In this document: positions 27,101-39,200 of the stretch, piece by piece
How the letters are laid out: each line of letters begins with the position of its first letter
How positions within the stretch are numbered: position 1 is the first letter of the stretch
Source of the DNA: Gentiana macrophylla
Lineage: Eukaryota; Streptophyta; Magnoliopsida; Gentianales; Gentianaceae
Length of the DNA: 64,000 bases
Reading direction: 5' to 3'
Assembly (NCBI GenBank): GCA_026214975.1
Contig: CM047806.1
Span: 96,867,811-96,931,810 of the forward strand
The notes under the pieces: model-generated
Seen by the model: only the letters and a program-made list of their open reading frames with translations
Told to the model about the DNA's origin: nothing
Database searches by the model: none
Program-made: the position numbers and the translations under genes

Positions 27101-30100
27101 ACTAAACAATTAAACAAAAGAAGAAACTTTTTCATCACAATAGCAAAATGATCAGGATAATTATGTTATATACCACTTATCAATCTATACGCAAGGTCTT
27201 AGTAAATACAAAAAGAAAATATTAAAACAAAATAAAAATTCCTTCAAAAGACACGAAAACGGGTAAACAAAATACCGTCGAATATGATAAGTCCAGTTGG
27301 ATTTATGAATGCATAGCACAAGAAGCCGGCAAAAAAAATTGGTTTTATAAAGTTTGGGAAGATGAAAGGTTGGCACAAGGGGTGTTTTAGATTAAAGTAA
27401 ATCTTCAATACATGAATAGAAAATGAAAAAAACTAGTACAGTTAGCTTTCACCCAAGAACCTTTCTAGTATTCCAAGATATGCTGTATTTGCACAATGCG
27501 TCATCTTTTCGAGCAAAGATCTTACTACATGGTCTCCAGCCATGGCCTTGGCCTGGGAAAAGAGAACTATCATCTAATCAAATGAGAATTTGAACCAACC
27601 ATTGAAAATTTTAACATAACACATGCTGCAAGATACTATATTCATAATTGTAAGTTCAACCTGGTTCTGTAAAAGATTGAGAACTGCAGAGCCTGTGAAA
27701 TTATGGGCACAGACCTTCTTTGTCACCATAGACAAAGCTTGCACCGATCCCATCATTGGCTGCAAAATAGTTCAGATAAGCACAAAAACTCCCAAAATTA
27801 AGAGCAGAGCATAAAGATGGTTACGCTTAAAGAGGTCAAACCTGACAATAAAACCATAATCCTTGTATAGAGAGTCTACCCAACCGGAACTGATGTTCAA
27901 GCTGTGCAACCATAGCTTCATAATCCTACAATAACATACTTACGGATAAAAACTTAAGTCACAACTGCCAAAAGGGAAACGAATGGCAACAACCTTTATG
28001 GGCATTTCTAGATTAAGATCTGCATTCCATATTAAATGGAACTATTTTCACATCTCAAGTTTGGATTTACATAGTTAAGATCAAATGTGACGTATAAACA
28101 AGCGCAAATTAGTAGATCCTGATGGAAGAAACACTGTGCCGAGATATCCATAAAGATATGAAAAGAGGATATGGCAGGAAACTTAATCAAGAGTTGTTAC
28201 AATAATTTAGGGAAAAACTTTTGAATTTTATTCCTTAGCATATGCTTGTATTTATAATACATGAAAACCCTCTTCCACAGAAACATAGCTGCCCTCGGAG
28301 TTTGAGCCTATTACTCTTCTATCTCCCCGATCTAACTAGGAATCCATACAAGCCTCCAAATGCAAAACAGGCCTGCCCAAAAACTAATAAAATAAAATAA
28401 AAAAACAGGTTTATTTTATTACATATTCATACACTACCACTCAAGTTGGAGCAGATGACAATCATGTCCAACTTGCTCACAAACTCATCAAACTCCCAAT
28501 TTCTAAGAGCCTTTGTCAAACCACCCCCAGTCCGCTTGGATGAAGGCAAAAATGGAATGCACATTTCTCCACTCTCAAGCTTCTTTTCAATGAAGTGTCG
28601 ATCAATCTTCACATGCTTGGTCCGATCATGATGTACTGGATCGTTTGCTATATCTATAGCAACCTTGTTATCGCAATATAGTTTCACAGGTAGAGCATTT
28701 TCCACCTTCAAATCTTCCAACACTTGCTTGATCCACAGCACTTCACAAATGCCTTGAGTCAAAGCTCTAAATTCAGCTTCAAGTGTACTTCTTGCCTCAA
28801 CTTGCTATTTTTTACTTCAGCAGGTTACCAAATTTCCCCAAATGAAGGTGCAATGCCCTGAAATCGATCTCCTATCCACAGTACACGCCCCCCAATCCGC
28901 TCCGAGAACACTTCAACTCCTCTTTTATCAGTTTTCTTTAAGTATAATCCACGGCCTAGGTGGACTTCAGATATCTGAGTATTCGGTTCACAGCATCCAA
29001 GTGTTTTTGTAAGGGTGAGTGCGTTCAAGGTTGAAAAGGAAGCAAGGAATGAGTAGTCATAGGAAGATAGGTTATTGTAAATGGCTCGTGGGTTGTTTGG
29101 TGCAAGCTCTAACGGGTTTTCTAATGGCTATAGGAACATCTGGTAGACTGGTACGAGATCTTCCTGGGGAGTTTCAGATTCTGCACTTGAAGAGGAATCA
29201 ATCTGATCAAAATCAGATGCATAGTTATCCTCATATAACTAGTTCAGATTAATCTTGGCCAACAATTGGCTCAGGCTGAATCGGAGACAGAATCAAACAC
29301 ATCCTACAAAAATGGAGTATGTTTCTATCTTATCCTTTAGGAGACAAAATCAAACACATCCTAGAATGATCATTTATGAATATGATAAACCCCATAGCAA
29401 TCGAAAATGGTAAGGACTCTAGGTGGCCCTCAAAGGTCACTATGAATTAACCGGAAAGTGGTTGAACTCTTGTAAGGTTTTGGATAGAAAGATCTCTGAT
29501 TTTTGCTAATTCACATACATTACATTGATAAATCATTCTTTTTTTAAATATGAAACAAACAAACATTTTTTTCTTTCTAAATAAGGTAAATTTGGGTGTC
29601 CAAGCCTCTAATGTCAAAGTCTGACTTCATATAACTCAAAATTTGCTATAATGGCCTCATGAGCCTTCTCTTAGATTTATTCAGCTCCTTCTTTGAAATA
29701 GTAATCCAATAGATTCTCTAGCACCATAATCCTCATTTAAGAGTTCAAGTCCTATAATTCACATTTGAAAGGAAAAAAATAGCCACGCAATTTTTTCTTT
29801 TGTGCACCTACTGATACAGTATAAGTTACATGACAAGTAAATGACATGGAGAACATAATTTAGAAAAAGGCTGGGCGAGTATTAAACAAGGCGTATTGAC
29901 ATGTCATATGGTCACATTTTACCTTCCATCAAAATTGTGTGAACTGAAAGACTGAGTACTAGGATTATTGTTTTATTGGAACATCAGGCAGAGAATATCA
30001 GCTTGCCCTCTCTAGTAAAGTGATTGATTAAGGATTCTTTACTTAGATCAGCTTGAGTTGCAAAATATTGTCCTTGGACAACTTGGTTCTTAATTGGAGC

Positions 30101-30224
30101 TCTTTGCTAGGAATTTCTGGCAGGGAGATTGGTTGGTTTCCATGAAGAAACTAACATGCGTCTTTGGTGTGCCTTGGTTTCTGACAATGTACACACCATA
30201 ACTAGGATTCCACAGAAAAGACAA

Positions 30225-30286
<62 letters not shown>

Positions 30287-33200
30287 AATTATATTTAGTT
30301 ATCTGTTTTTTGGCATAATTAGATGATAGTTTAATTGCCTTTTGCCCTTTTGTTAGGCTGTTTTTGCTAATGACAGTAAAAGACTGCTTTTATTGTTTAT
30401 AGCCGTTGCAAGTGGGACTGTTTTCTTTTCTAGCCGTTGGGGGCATCCTATAAAGTGTAAACTCTCTCTTATCCTACCCGATAAGAGTTTCAAGCAATAA
30501 ACAAGAGTTTTATCTTAATTCCTTCTTGATATTCTCTAGTTTCTACATGGTATCTAGTTTCTACATGGTATCGAGACTTAAGATCTCAAAGTACTCACAT
30601 GCCTTTCTACTCTTTCAAAATCATGGCAATGAGCAATCTTGAAGTAAATTCAAGGGAAGAAGGCGTCTAATCTTTGCTCCTTGGAATTCTCGAACCCTCC
30701 TTAATGCCACTTTACGGTCACAAGCTCAATGGTGACAACTACCTCCAATGGTCCGCAGGTGAGATTCTACATCACCGGGAGAGCGGGGAGGAATATCTAA
30801 CTGGAGAAAGCAAAGCTCCAGCACCAGGGGATCCATCCTCCAAGAAATGGAGAGTGGAAAACAGCAATGTGGTGTCCATTTTGCTGGGGTCCATGACTCC
30901 TAACATTGCAGAGAATTTTTTTCTCTAAGATACTGCTGAGGAAATATGGTCTGCTGCCTCTGATCTCTACTCAAAAAGAGATAACACTTCTGAACAATAT
31001 GAGATCGAAGCAAAGCTGCAAGATGTGAGACAGGGGGAGAGGTCAGTCACTGACTACTTCAACCTCCTGTCAAGATCTTGGCAGCAACTTGATGTGTTCG
31101 AAAACATAACTTGGGAATCCACTGTGGATGCCAAAACTTACAACACTCTTAAAGACCAAAGAAGGATCTTTAAATTCTTGATGGGCCTAAACTCCTCTCT
31201 TGATGATGTGAGAGGAAGAGTTCTAAGCTCTAAACCTCTCCCATCTATCAAAAGTATTTTTGCTGATGTAAAGCATGAGGAAAGCGAAGAAAGCTGATGC
31301 TTAATGATGAGTCCAAGCCTGTTTCATCTGCTAAAACCAGTGCCTTGTTCACTAAAAGCACCACTGGTGCAACCCAGAAACCCAAAGGCAACAGACCTGT
31401 GTGTGAGCATTGTAAAAAACCTGGTCACAACAAGGACACCTGTTGGAAAATTCATGGAAAACTAGCAAATTGGAAGGCCTCAGCCTAATCAAATCATCGA
31501 AAGTTACGCAAACTTGCCAATATTGAGAACACAAATCGATGGTGTGTTCGACAAAGGAATGATTGAAGCTCTAAAAGACTTCTTCTTGATCAACACACAC
31601 AAACTACCTCCTCTCAAGGCAGTGTTTATGTGGCTAATACAGGTGTGTGCCTAAATGCTTATTATGGGAGTCAAATCCTTAAAAATATATGGATTGTTGA
31701 CTCTGGTGCTTCAAATCACATGACCCGGGAATCCAGATTGTTTGTGAAACTCTAGAAATGTATCCATCCTCACAATGTTAAAATTGTTTGATGGATCCAT
31801 CTCTCAAGTTTCGAACTGAAACATCTTTTAAGTGAGAAAATCACATTAAAAGATGTCCTTTATGTTTCTAACTTGCAATGCAACTTGTTGTCTGTTAGTA
31901 AATTCATAAAGGACACTAAATGTTCTGTGATGTTTCATACTAATGGGTGTAAGTTTCAGGATTTGAGTTCAATGGAGGAGATTGGCAGTGCTGATGAGAG
32001 ATATGGCCTTTTCATTTTCAAGACTTCTTATTCTCGAGCTTTATATGGATAAAATCCTGAGGGTTGTCTATTAGTTGTAGAAGTACTTCTAGTTGTTCTA
32101 ATATTTTGCTTCTGCACTATAGACTTGGTCATCCAAATTTCTTGTATTTGAAAAAATTGTATCCTAGTATGTTTAAAGGAATAAATGTTGATTCTCTTAA
32201 ATGTGAAGTTTGTCAATTCTCCAAACATATTAGATCTAACTTTCCTGCAAATATGTATGTCCCCTCTAGTCCCTTCTCTCTGTTTCACAGTGACATATGG
32301 GGTCCCTCAAAACAAAAGACAACCACTGGTAAGAGGTGGTTTGTGAGCTTTATTGATGATCATAGTAGAGTGACTTGGATGTTCTTGTTGAAAGAAAAGT
32401 CTGAAGTTGGCTCTATCTTCAAAAACTTCTATACCATGATCAAAAATCAGTTTAGTACTGAAATAAAGGTACTCAAAACTGATAATGGAAAAGAATATTT
32501 TGAAAAGAGCCTTACTTCCTTCTTTACTGAAAAAGGGATCATACATGTTAGTACCTGTGTTGATACACCCCAGCAGAATGGGGTGGCTGAAAGAAAAAAT
32601 AGACACCTTCTGGAAGTGGCTAGGGGAATCATGTTCACCATGAAAGTTCCAAAATTCTTGTGGGGTGATGCTGTGTTAACAGCCACATACCTCATCAACA
32701 GATTGCCTTCAAGAACTCTGAAGTTCAAAACCCATGTGCAAGTTCTAAAAGAAGCTTATCCTGACACTCATTTCATAAGTACCATGGACTTTAAAGTGTT
32801 TGGATGTATATGTTTTGTACATATACACTCTCAACACCGGGGTAAGCTTGATCCCAGGTCAATTAAATGTATCTATGTGGGATATTCATCCTCACAAAAG
32901 GATACAGTAGTATTCTTGTCTAGTACTAAAAAGTACTATAATACCATGGATGCTACTTTTATGGAAGATCAAGCCTTCTATGACAAAGAAAGTCAGAGGG
33001 AAAAGTTTCAAGATTCCTATGAATCCTGGAACATCTGCCCTACTAACTTAAGTGATGATTTTATTAGTCCTGACACAGATAATACAAGGCAAGATCAGCC
33101 TAAAAATGATCAACCTAAGTCTCCTTCTAAGGTGAAACAGCCTGGACATCCTAATATTATTGTTCATACCAGAAAAAGAAAGGCCATGTCTCAAAACCCT

Positions 33201-36200
33201 GAGTTTGAAGAATATGCTCATAATGATGATGATGTGGGATCTGAAGGGATGCCTTGAGAGGGGGCCATAGCATCGATAACATTGAATGTCGGACCTCGAC
33301 ACACCTCTACAGTGATGAGGAGAGTACTTCTCCCACGTAAGATCTCTCTATTGCTAAAGAAAGGGACAAGGAGTCATGCATGACTCACCCATCATACAAC
33401 TTCCCTGTCTATGAAAAACTTGCTCCACAATTTCAGGCTTTTACAAGCAGCCTTGACACCACTCAAATACCAAAAAATGTCCATGAGGGTTTGAAAAGCC
33501 CAGAATGGAAAGCTGCTCTAACTGAAGAAATGAATACCCTTGTGAAAAATAACACCTGGGACATTATTCCTCTTCCAAAAGGAAAACACCCTGTTGGATG
33601 TAGATGGATTTTCACCATCAAGTATAACTCTAATGGTTCTCTTAATAGGTACAAAGCTAGACTTGTGGCAAAGGGTTTCACTCAGTCGTATGGGATTGAC
33701 TACCATGAAACCTTTGCCCCTGTTGCAAAGCTCAACACCATTAGAATCCTAATGAGTATAGCTGTTAAAATGGATTGGTCCTTAACACAACTGGACATAA
33801 AGAATGCCTTCCTTTATGGTGATCTGAATGAGGAAGTTTACATGCATCTTCCCCCTGGTTTTGAATCCCTTGGAAACAAGGGAGATGTGTGTAAACTAAA
33901 AAGGTCCTTATATGGCCTTAAGCAATCTCCCAGAGCATGGTTTGGGAGATTCTCTAGGTTCATAAAAGGACATGGTTTTCATCAATGTCACACTGATCAT
34001 ACCCTATTCATAAGAAGGAATTATGGGAAAACAACCATCCTTGTGGTGTATGTGGATGATATCATCCTCACTGGTGATGATACTGATGAAATAAGAAAAA
34101 TCAAAAAGATTATTGCATCTGAATTTGAAATAAAGGACCTTGGGATTCCTAAGCATTTTCTTGGAATGGAGATTGCCAGAAATGCATCTGGTATCTCAAT
34201 GTCCCAAAGAAAATATACTCTTGATCTCCTAAAGGAAACTGGTATGCTGGGGTGTAAACCAGCTAACACCCCTGTAGAACCAGGGTTAAAATTGAACAAA
34301 GAGGACAATAGTCCTCTTGTTGATAAAGGGAGGTATCAAAGGCTTGTTGGGAAACTGATTTATCTATCTCATACTAGACCTGATATATGTTTTGTTGTAG
34401 GTCTGATCAGCCAGTTTATGCATCAACCTACAGAGAGACATATGCAAATTGCAGAAAGGGTATTAAGATACCTAAAGAAGAACCCTGGTCAATGTTTAAG
34501 CTTCAAGAAAAATGAATCAAAAGAGATCCAGATCTACACTGATGCAGATTATGCAGGTGGTGTCACTGACATGAGATCCACCTCTGATTACTGCACTTAC
34601 ATCTGGGGGAATCTCACAACTTGGAGAAGCAAAAAGCATCATGTTGTTTCCAGGAGTAGTGCAGAATCAGAGCTTAGGGCTCTTGCACTGGGAGTTTGTG
34701 AAGGCTTGTGGATAAAAAGGATGCTAGAAGAATTAGGGTTTGACATCTCCAAACCTATTCAAATCATGTGTGACAAAACATCTGCACTTTGCATTGCAGA
34801 AAATCCTACTCACCATGATAAGACCAAACATGTTGAAGTAGACAGACGCTTCATAAGAGAGAAGGTGGATAATGGAGACATAGCCCTATTCCACATCAAG
34901 ACTCAAGATCAAGTGGCTGATCTCCTAACCAAGGCTGTCTCAAACCAAGTTTTTCATCATCTATACTTCAAGCTTGGCTGCATCAATATATACAACCAAC
35001 CTTGAGGGAGAGTGTTGAATTATATTTAATTTTGGCATAATTAGATGATAGTTTAATTGCCTTTTGCCCTTTTGTTAGGCTGTTTTTGCTAATGACAATA
35101 AAAGACTGCTTTTACTGTTTATAGCCGTTGCAAGTGGGACTGTTTTCTTTTCTAGCCGTTGGGGGCATCCTATAAAGTGTAAACTCTCTCTTATCCTACC
35201 CGATAAGAGTTTCAAGCAATAAACAAGAGTTTTATCTTAATTCCTTCTTGATATTCTCTAGTTTTTGCAATATATATATATATATATATATATGTTGGTA
35301 ATATCGGCCCCAGGGCCCAAGTATTGTGTCATATTTACTGTTCTACTTCTACCCTTACTTTTACGTTAGACATTAGACATGTGTTAAATGTGTGGAATAA
35401 GTTATTGGACATGTGATAAATGTGATAAATGTGATTAGTTGACTTTCCTTTAATTGTGTCATTTGTAGTAGTTTTAAAGGAATGGGAGTTTGTAATCTTT
35501 GAGATCATATCAATAAAATATAATTTTTCTATTCATCTATGTTCTCCGACATGGTATCAGAGCCATGGCGCTCGATTATTGATCGTTGCTCGTATGTATA
35601 AGGAAGCTCTCACTAGCGACAGTAAACTCCCTTCGGCCATGTATACAGAACGAACTCCATCTTCAGGAGTCACGTCGGGTCTAGATGGGAGACCGAGAGA
35701 GGAGAAGCTGTGTCGGCCATGTCTTCCGCACTGTTATCCATAGGCAAACTCACCGGGAAAAATTATCTCGAGTGGGGCTAATCAGCTCGATGGAACCTGC
35801 CATAGCTCGACCACATATGTTTTCACCCTAAGCCAAAGATATATGGCAGGCTGTGAGAGAAATGTATTTCTGATATAGAAAATTCATCTCAAATATACAA
35901 GTTAAAGACACGTTTGTGGGCAACAAAGCAAGGGCCGATTGAGGTCACCTCGTACTACAATGAAATCATGGCACTCTGGCAGGAACTCAATTTGTGCCAC
36001 GAGGACGCATGGAGCTGTTCGGATGATGCTGTCAAATTTCAGAAAAGGGGAAAAACGAGCGAGTATACTCGTTTTTGGCAGGTCTCAACACTGAACTCGA
36101 TGAAGTACGAGGCAGAATTCTAGGAAGAAAACCCTTGCCTTCCTTGCATGAGGTGTTCCCGGAAGTTAGAAGGGAAGAAGGCAGGAAGCGCGTAATAAAC

Positions 36201-39200
36201 ACGGAATTCCAAGGAGAATCCGAGCCTTCTACCTAGGCTGAAGGCAAAGCCGAGAGTAGAAAAGAGGGGATGAACCGAAGCCGAGATGTGAGCACTGCAA
36301 GAGGATAGGTCACACCCGAGATACGTGTTGGGATATACATGGAAAACCAGCATGGAGGTCAAAGAAATCAAGGGGTCCGCAGGGAAACAATCAAAGAGCC
36401 AATCTCGTCTCTTCTAATCAAGAGCAGACGTCTCAAATTGGTAATGTCCCAATCAAGGAGCAGTTGGAGCATCCAGTGAAACTTCTGGGCAATTAGGTTC
36501 AGCCCACTTCTAATCCTACGGGCTCTCTTGTTCACTCAAGTACATCAACCTCTTTAATAGCCTTATCGAAACAAGTCATAAAACCAATCTGGATAACGAT
36601 TATGAGGCAATCGATCACATGACCGGTGCCTCGGACCTTTTCGAACTACCACCCTTGTGCTGGAAACCAGAAAGTAAAATTGGCAGATGGATCTAATTCC
36701 ACTATTGTTGGGAAAAGATCCATCTGTATCTCACCCACTATCACCTTGAAAAATGTCTTGCACCAGGGCCGGCCCTGGCGTTTTTTGGGCGTAAGGCAAA
36801 GTTCATAAATTGGGCTTTTTAGCTGAAGTTGTTTTTTATTTATAAAAACATACTTATCACGTTTTTAACATCCGTAAATAAAAAATTCAATCTATTGATA
36901 GCCTCAAAACATACCTACAAAGTAGTCTTTTCTAGCATATTTAGAAACAAAAACCAAATTCATACGTATACACAAAACTGTTAGATATTTTTTCATAAAT
37001 AAATGTTTTGATTGTCGTTTGCATACGAGTTGCCGTCCGAATTAATGTTATCGTAACAAAACGGGATTGAGGGGCGCCAACTTAATTGGGGTTCGAGGCA
37101 ACGCCCCGACCTAAACCAATACATGCATCGATTCATGAAGGGATATGCATTTTCGAATCCATGCTCCTTTCGATTCTCGAATTTGGAACCGATTCACCTC
37201 TGCATGCGAATGGTGATAACCCTTATCTTTTAGTGTAGAACTCCTCGATTCGAATTGGGCTTTCTTGACCTATAAAAGGCATAAGATATGCATATGAATT
37301 TTGCACAAGTTTGAAAGCATCATCGAACAAAAATTTGGGCCTTTATCAAAAGAAATTAACATATTATATTATTAGGTTGGATCGGAATGAATCTACACGA
37401 TTTTTTTCTTTTAGCGAAACATGTACCGTTGGGCCCACCCGGCACCGTTGGGCTTAAGACCGCGGTCTCTCGGCCTTAGGCGCCCACATCTTACACGTCC
37501 TCGTTTGTCCTGTAATCTTTTATCTGCTTATAGGCTCACCTCACGATGAGGGGTGAACTGCTAACTTTTCCATGGATGATTGTGTGTTTCAAGATATGAT
37601 GCTGAAGAAGATGATTGGCAGGTCTAAAAGAATCGGAGGCCTATATGTGCTTGACAAAGGACCGAGTGGACGTGTTAGACCAATCTATAGAGAGCCGCAA
37701 TAAGTCGGTTTCTGCTTTTTTGAATAAAGACGACATTTATCTATGGCATAATAGATTAGGCCATCCGAGTCTGTCGTATTTAAGAAAACTTTTTCCGGAT
37801 TTATGTCTTAATAAAGGAGTAAATTTTCATTGTGATGTTTGTGAATTGGCTAAACAAGTTAGAAAGTCATACACACCTCAACCATATAAGCCTTCCAAAC
37901 CATTCACTATGATACATAGTGATGTTTGGGAGGCATCAGAGATTAAGACCTTGTCCGGGAAGAGGTGGGTTGTGACCTTAATGAGACGATCACTCAAGAC
38001 TCTCATGGGTGTATCTCTTTGGAGGAAAGCAGAAGTCGAAAGTGTTTTTAAATTTTCTTTACAATGGCCCAAAATCAGTTCGACACAAATTAAGATTGTT
38101 AGAAGTGATAATGGAACGGAATATTTCAGTAGTTTAGAGAAGTTTTTTCTTGAGCACGGGATTGTCAGCCAAAGATAGAAGATCTATATCTGGTTATTGT
38201 GTTTATGTTTAGGGAAATCTAGTAACTTGGCGAAGCAAGAAACAAAGGTGTAGTAGCCAGAAGTAGTGCCGAAGCGGAATTCCGATCCTTAGCTCAAGGT
38301 ATTTGTGAGGCCTTATGGATCAAGATGGTATTGAAGGATTTAAGACAGGATGTTGCCTTTACCTCTACGGCTATTTTGTGATAACAAAGGGGCTACTAAC
38401 ATCACCAATGAGCCGGTTCAGCATGATCAAATGAAACACATGGAAATCGACCGTCATTTCATTAAGGAAAAATTAGTGAGTGGTGAAATTTGTATTTTGT
38501 TTCTACCGTCTGCAAGACAAGTAGCTGATGGACTCACTAAGGCCTTACCGAAGACGGAGTTTGATGCATTTAGTAGCAAGTTGGACATGATTAACATCTA
38601 TGCTCCAACTTGAGGGGGGTTGGTAATATCGGCCCTAGGGCCCAAGTAGTGTGTCATATTTATTGTTCTACCCTTACTTTTACTTTAGACATCAGAAATG
38701 TGTTAAATGTGTGGAATAAGTTATTGGACATGTGGTAATTGTGATTAGTTGACTTTCCTTTAATTGTAACATTTGTAGTTGTTTTTGAAGGAAGGGGAGT
38801 CTGGAATCTTTGAGATCATATCAATAAAATATAATTTTCTATTCATCTTTGTTCTACAGTTGATAATAGTAATTCCAAGTCGTGGGTTATTCATGACTTC
38901 CCTCTTACATTCTTCCCTTTGAATATAGGCAAAATATTCCTGAGCAGATGGTTGGATCTAGAGCTAGGGTTCTTTCTTTAGCAACATAAAACTCCGTATA
39001 CGATCTCCTAGGAAATCAAAACATTATCCCTTTCTAACACCTCTAGGAAATTATGTCCACCGACTCCACCCCGAGGACTTTCCCACAGACAAAATAAAAG
39101 TTGGCATACTTCTCACCATAAACGTTTTGATTAATTGAAATACTTAGTAACATCATTTAATCCTTTAGAACTGCTTTAACAATAAATTCCTGAACAAGAT

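Larger units (their letters stand above)
30282..35269 (+). mobile_element. Nearly complete Ty1/copia element in GCP2 intron 5
   Basis: The element is 4988 bp with LTRs 30282-30547 and 35013-35269. They differ by one 9-bp indel and about five substitutions (roughly 2%), so insertion is recent. Both flanks are (AT)n, compatible with an ATATA duplication. A primer site TGGTATCGAGAC is at 30566-30577, and the polypurine tract GAGGGAGAG lies just before 35013. Gene order is gag, protease, integrase, RT, RNase H, as in Pseudoviridae. Gag and protease contain stops; integrase and RT-RNase H are long open frames. The element is antisense to GCP2. It cannot be autonomous as it stands. Confidence 0.93.
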
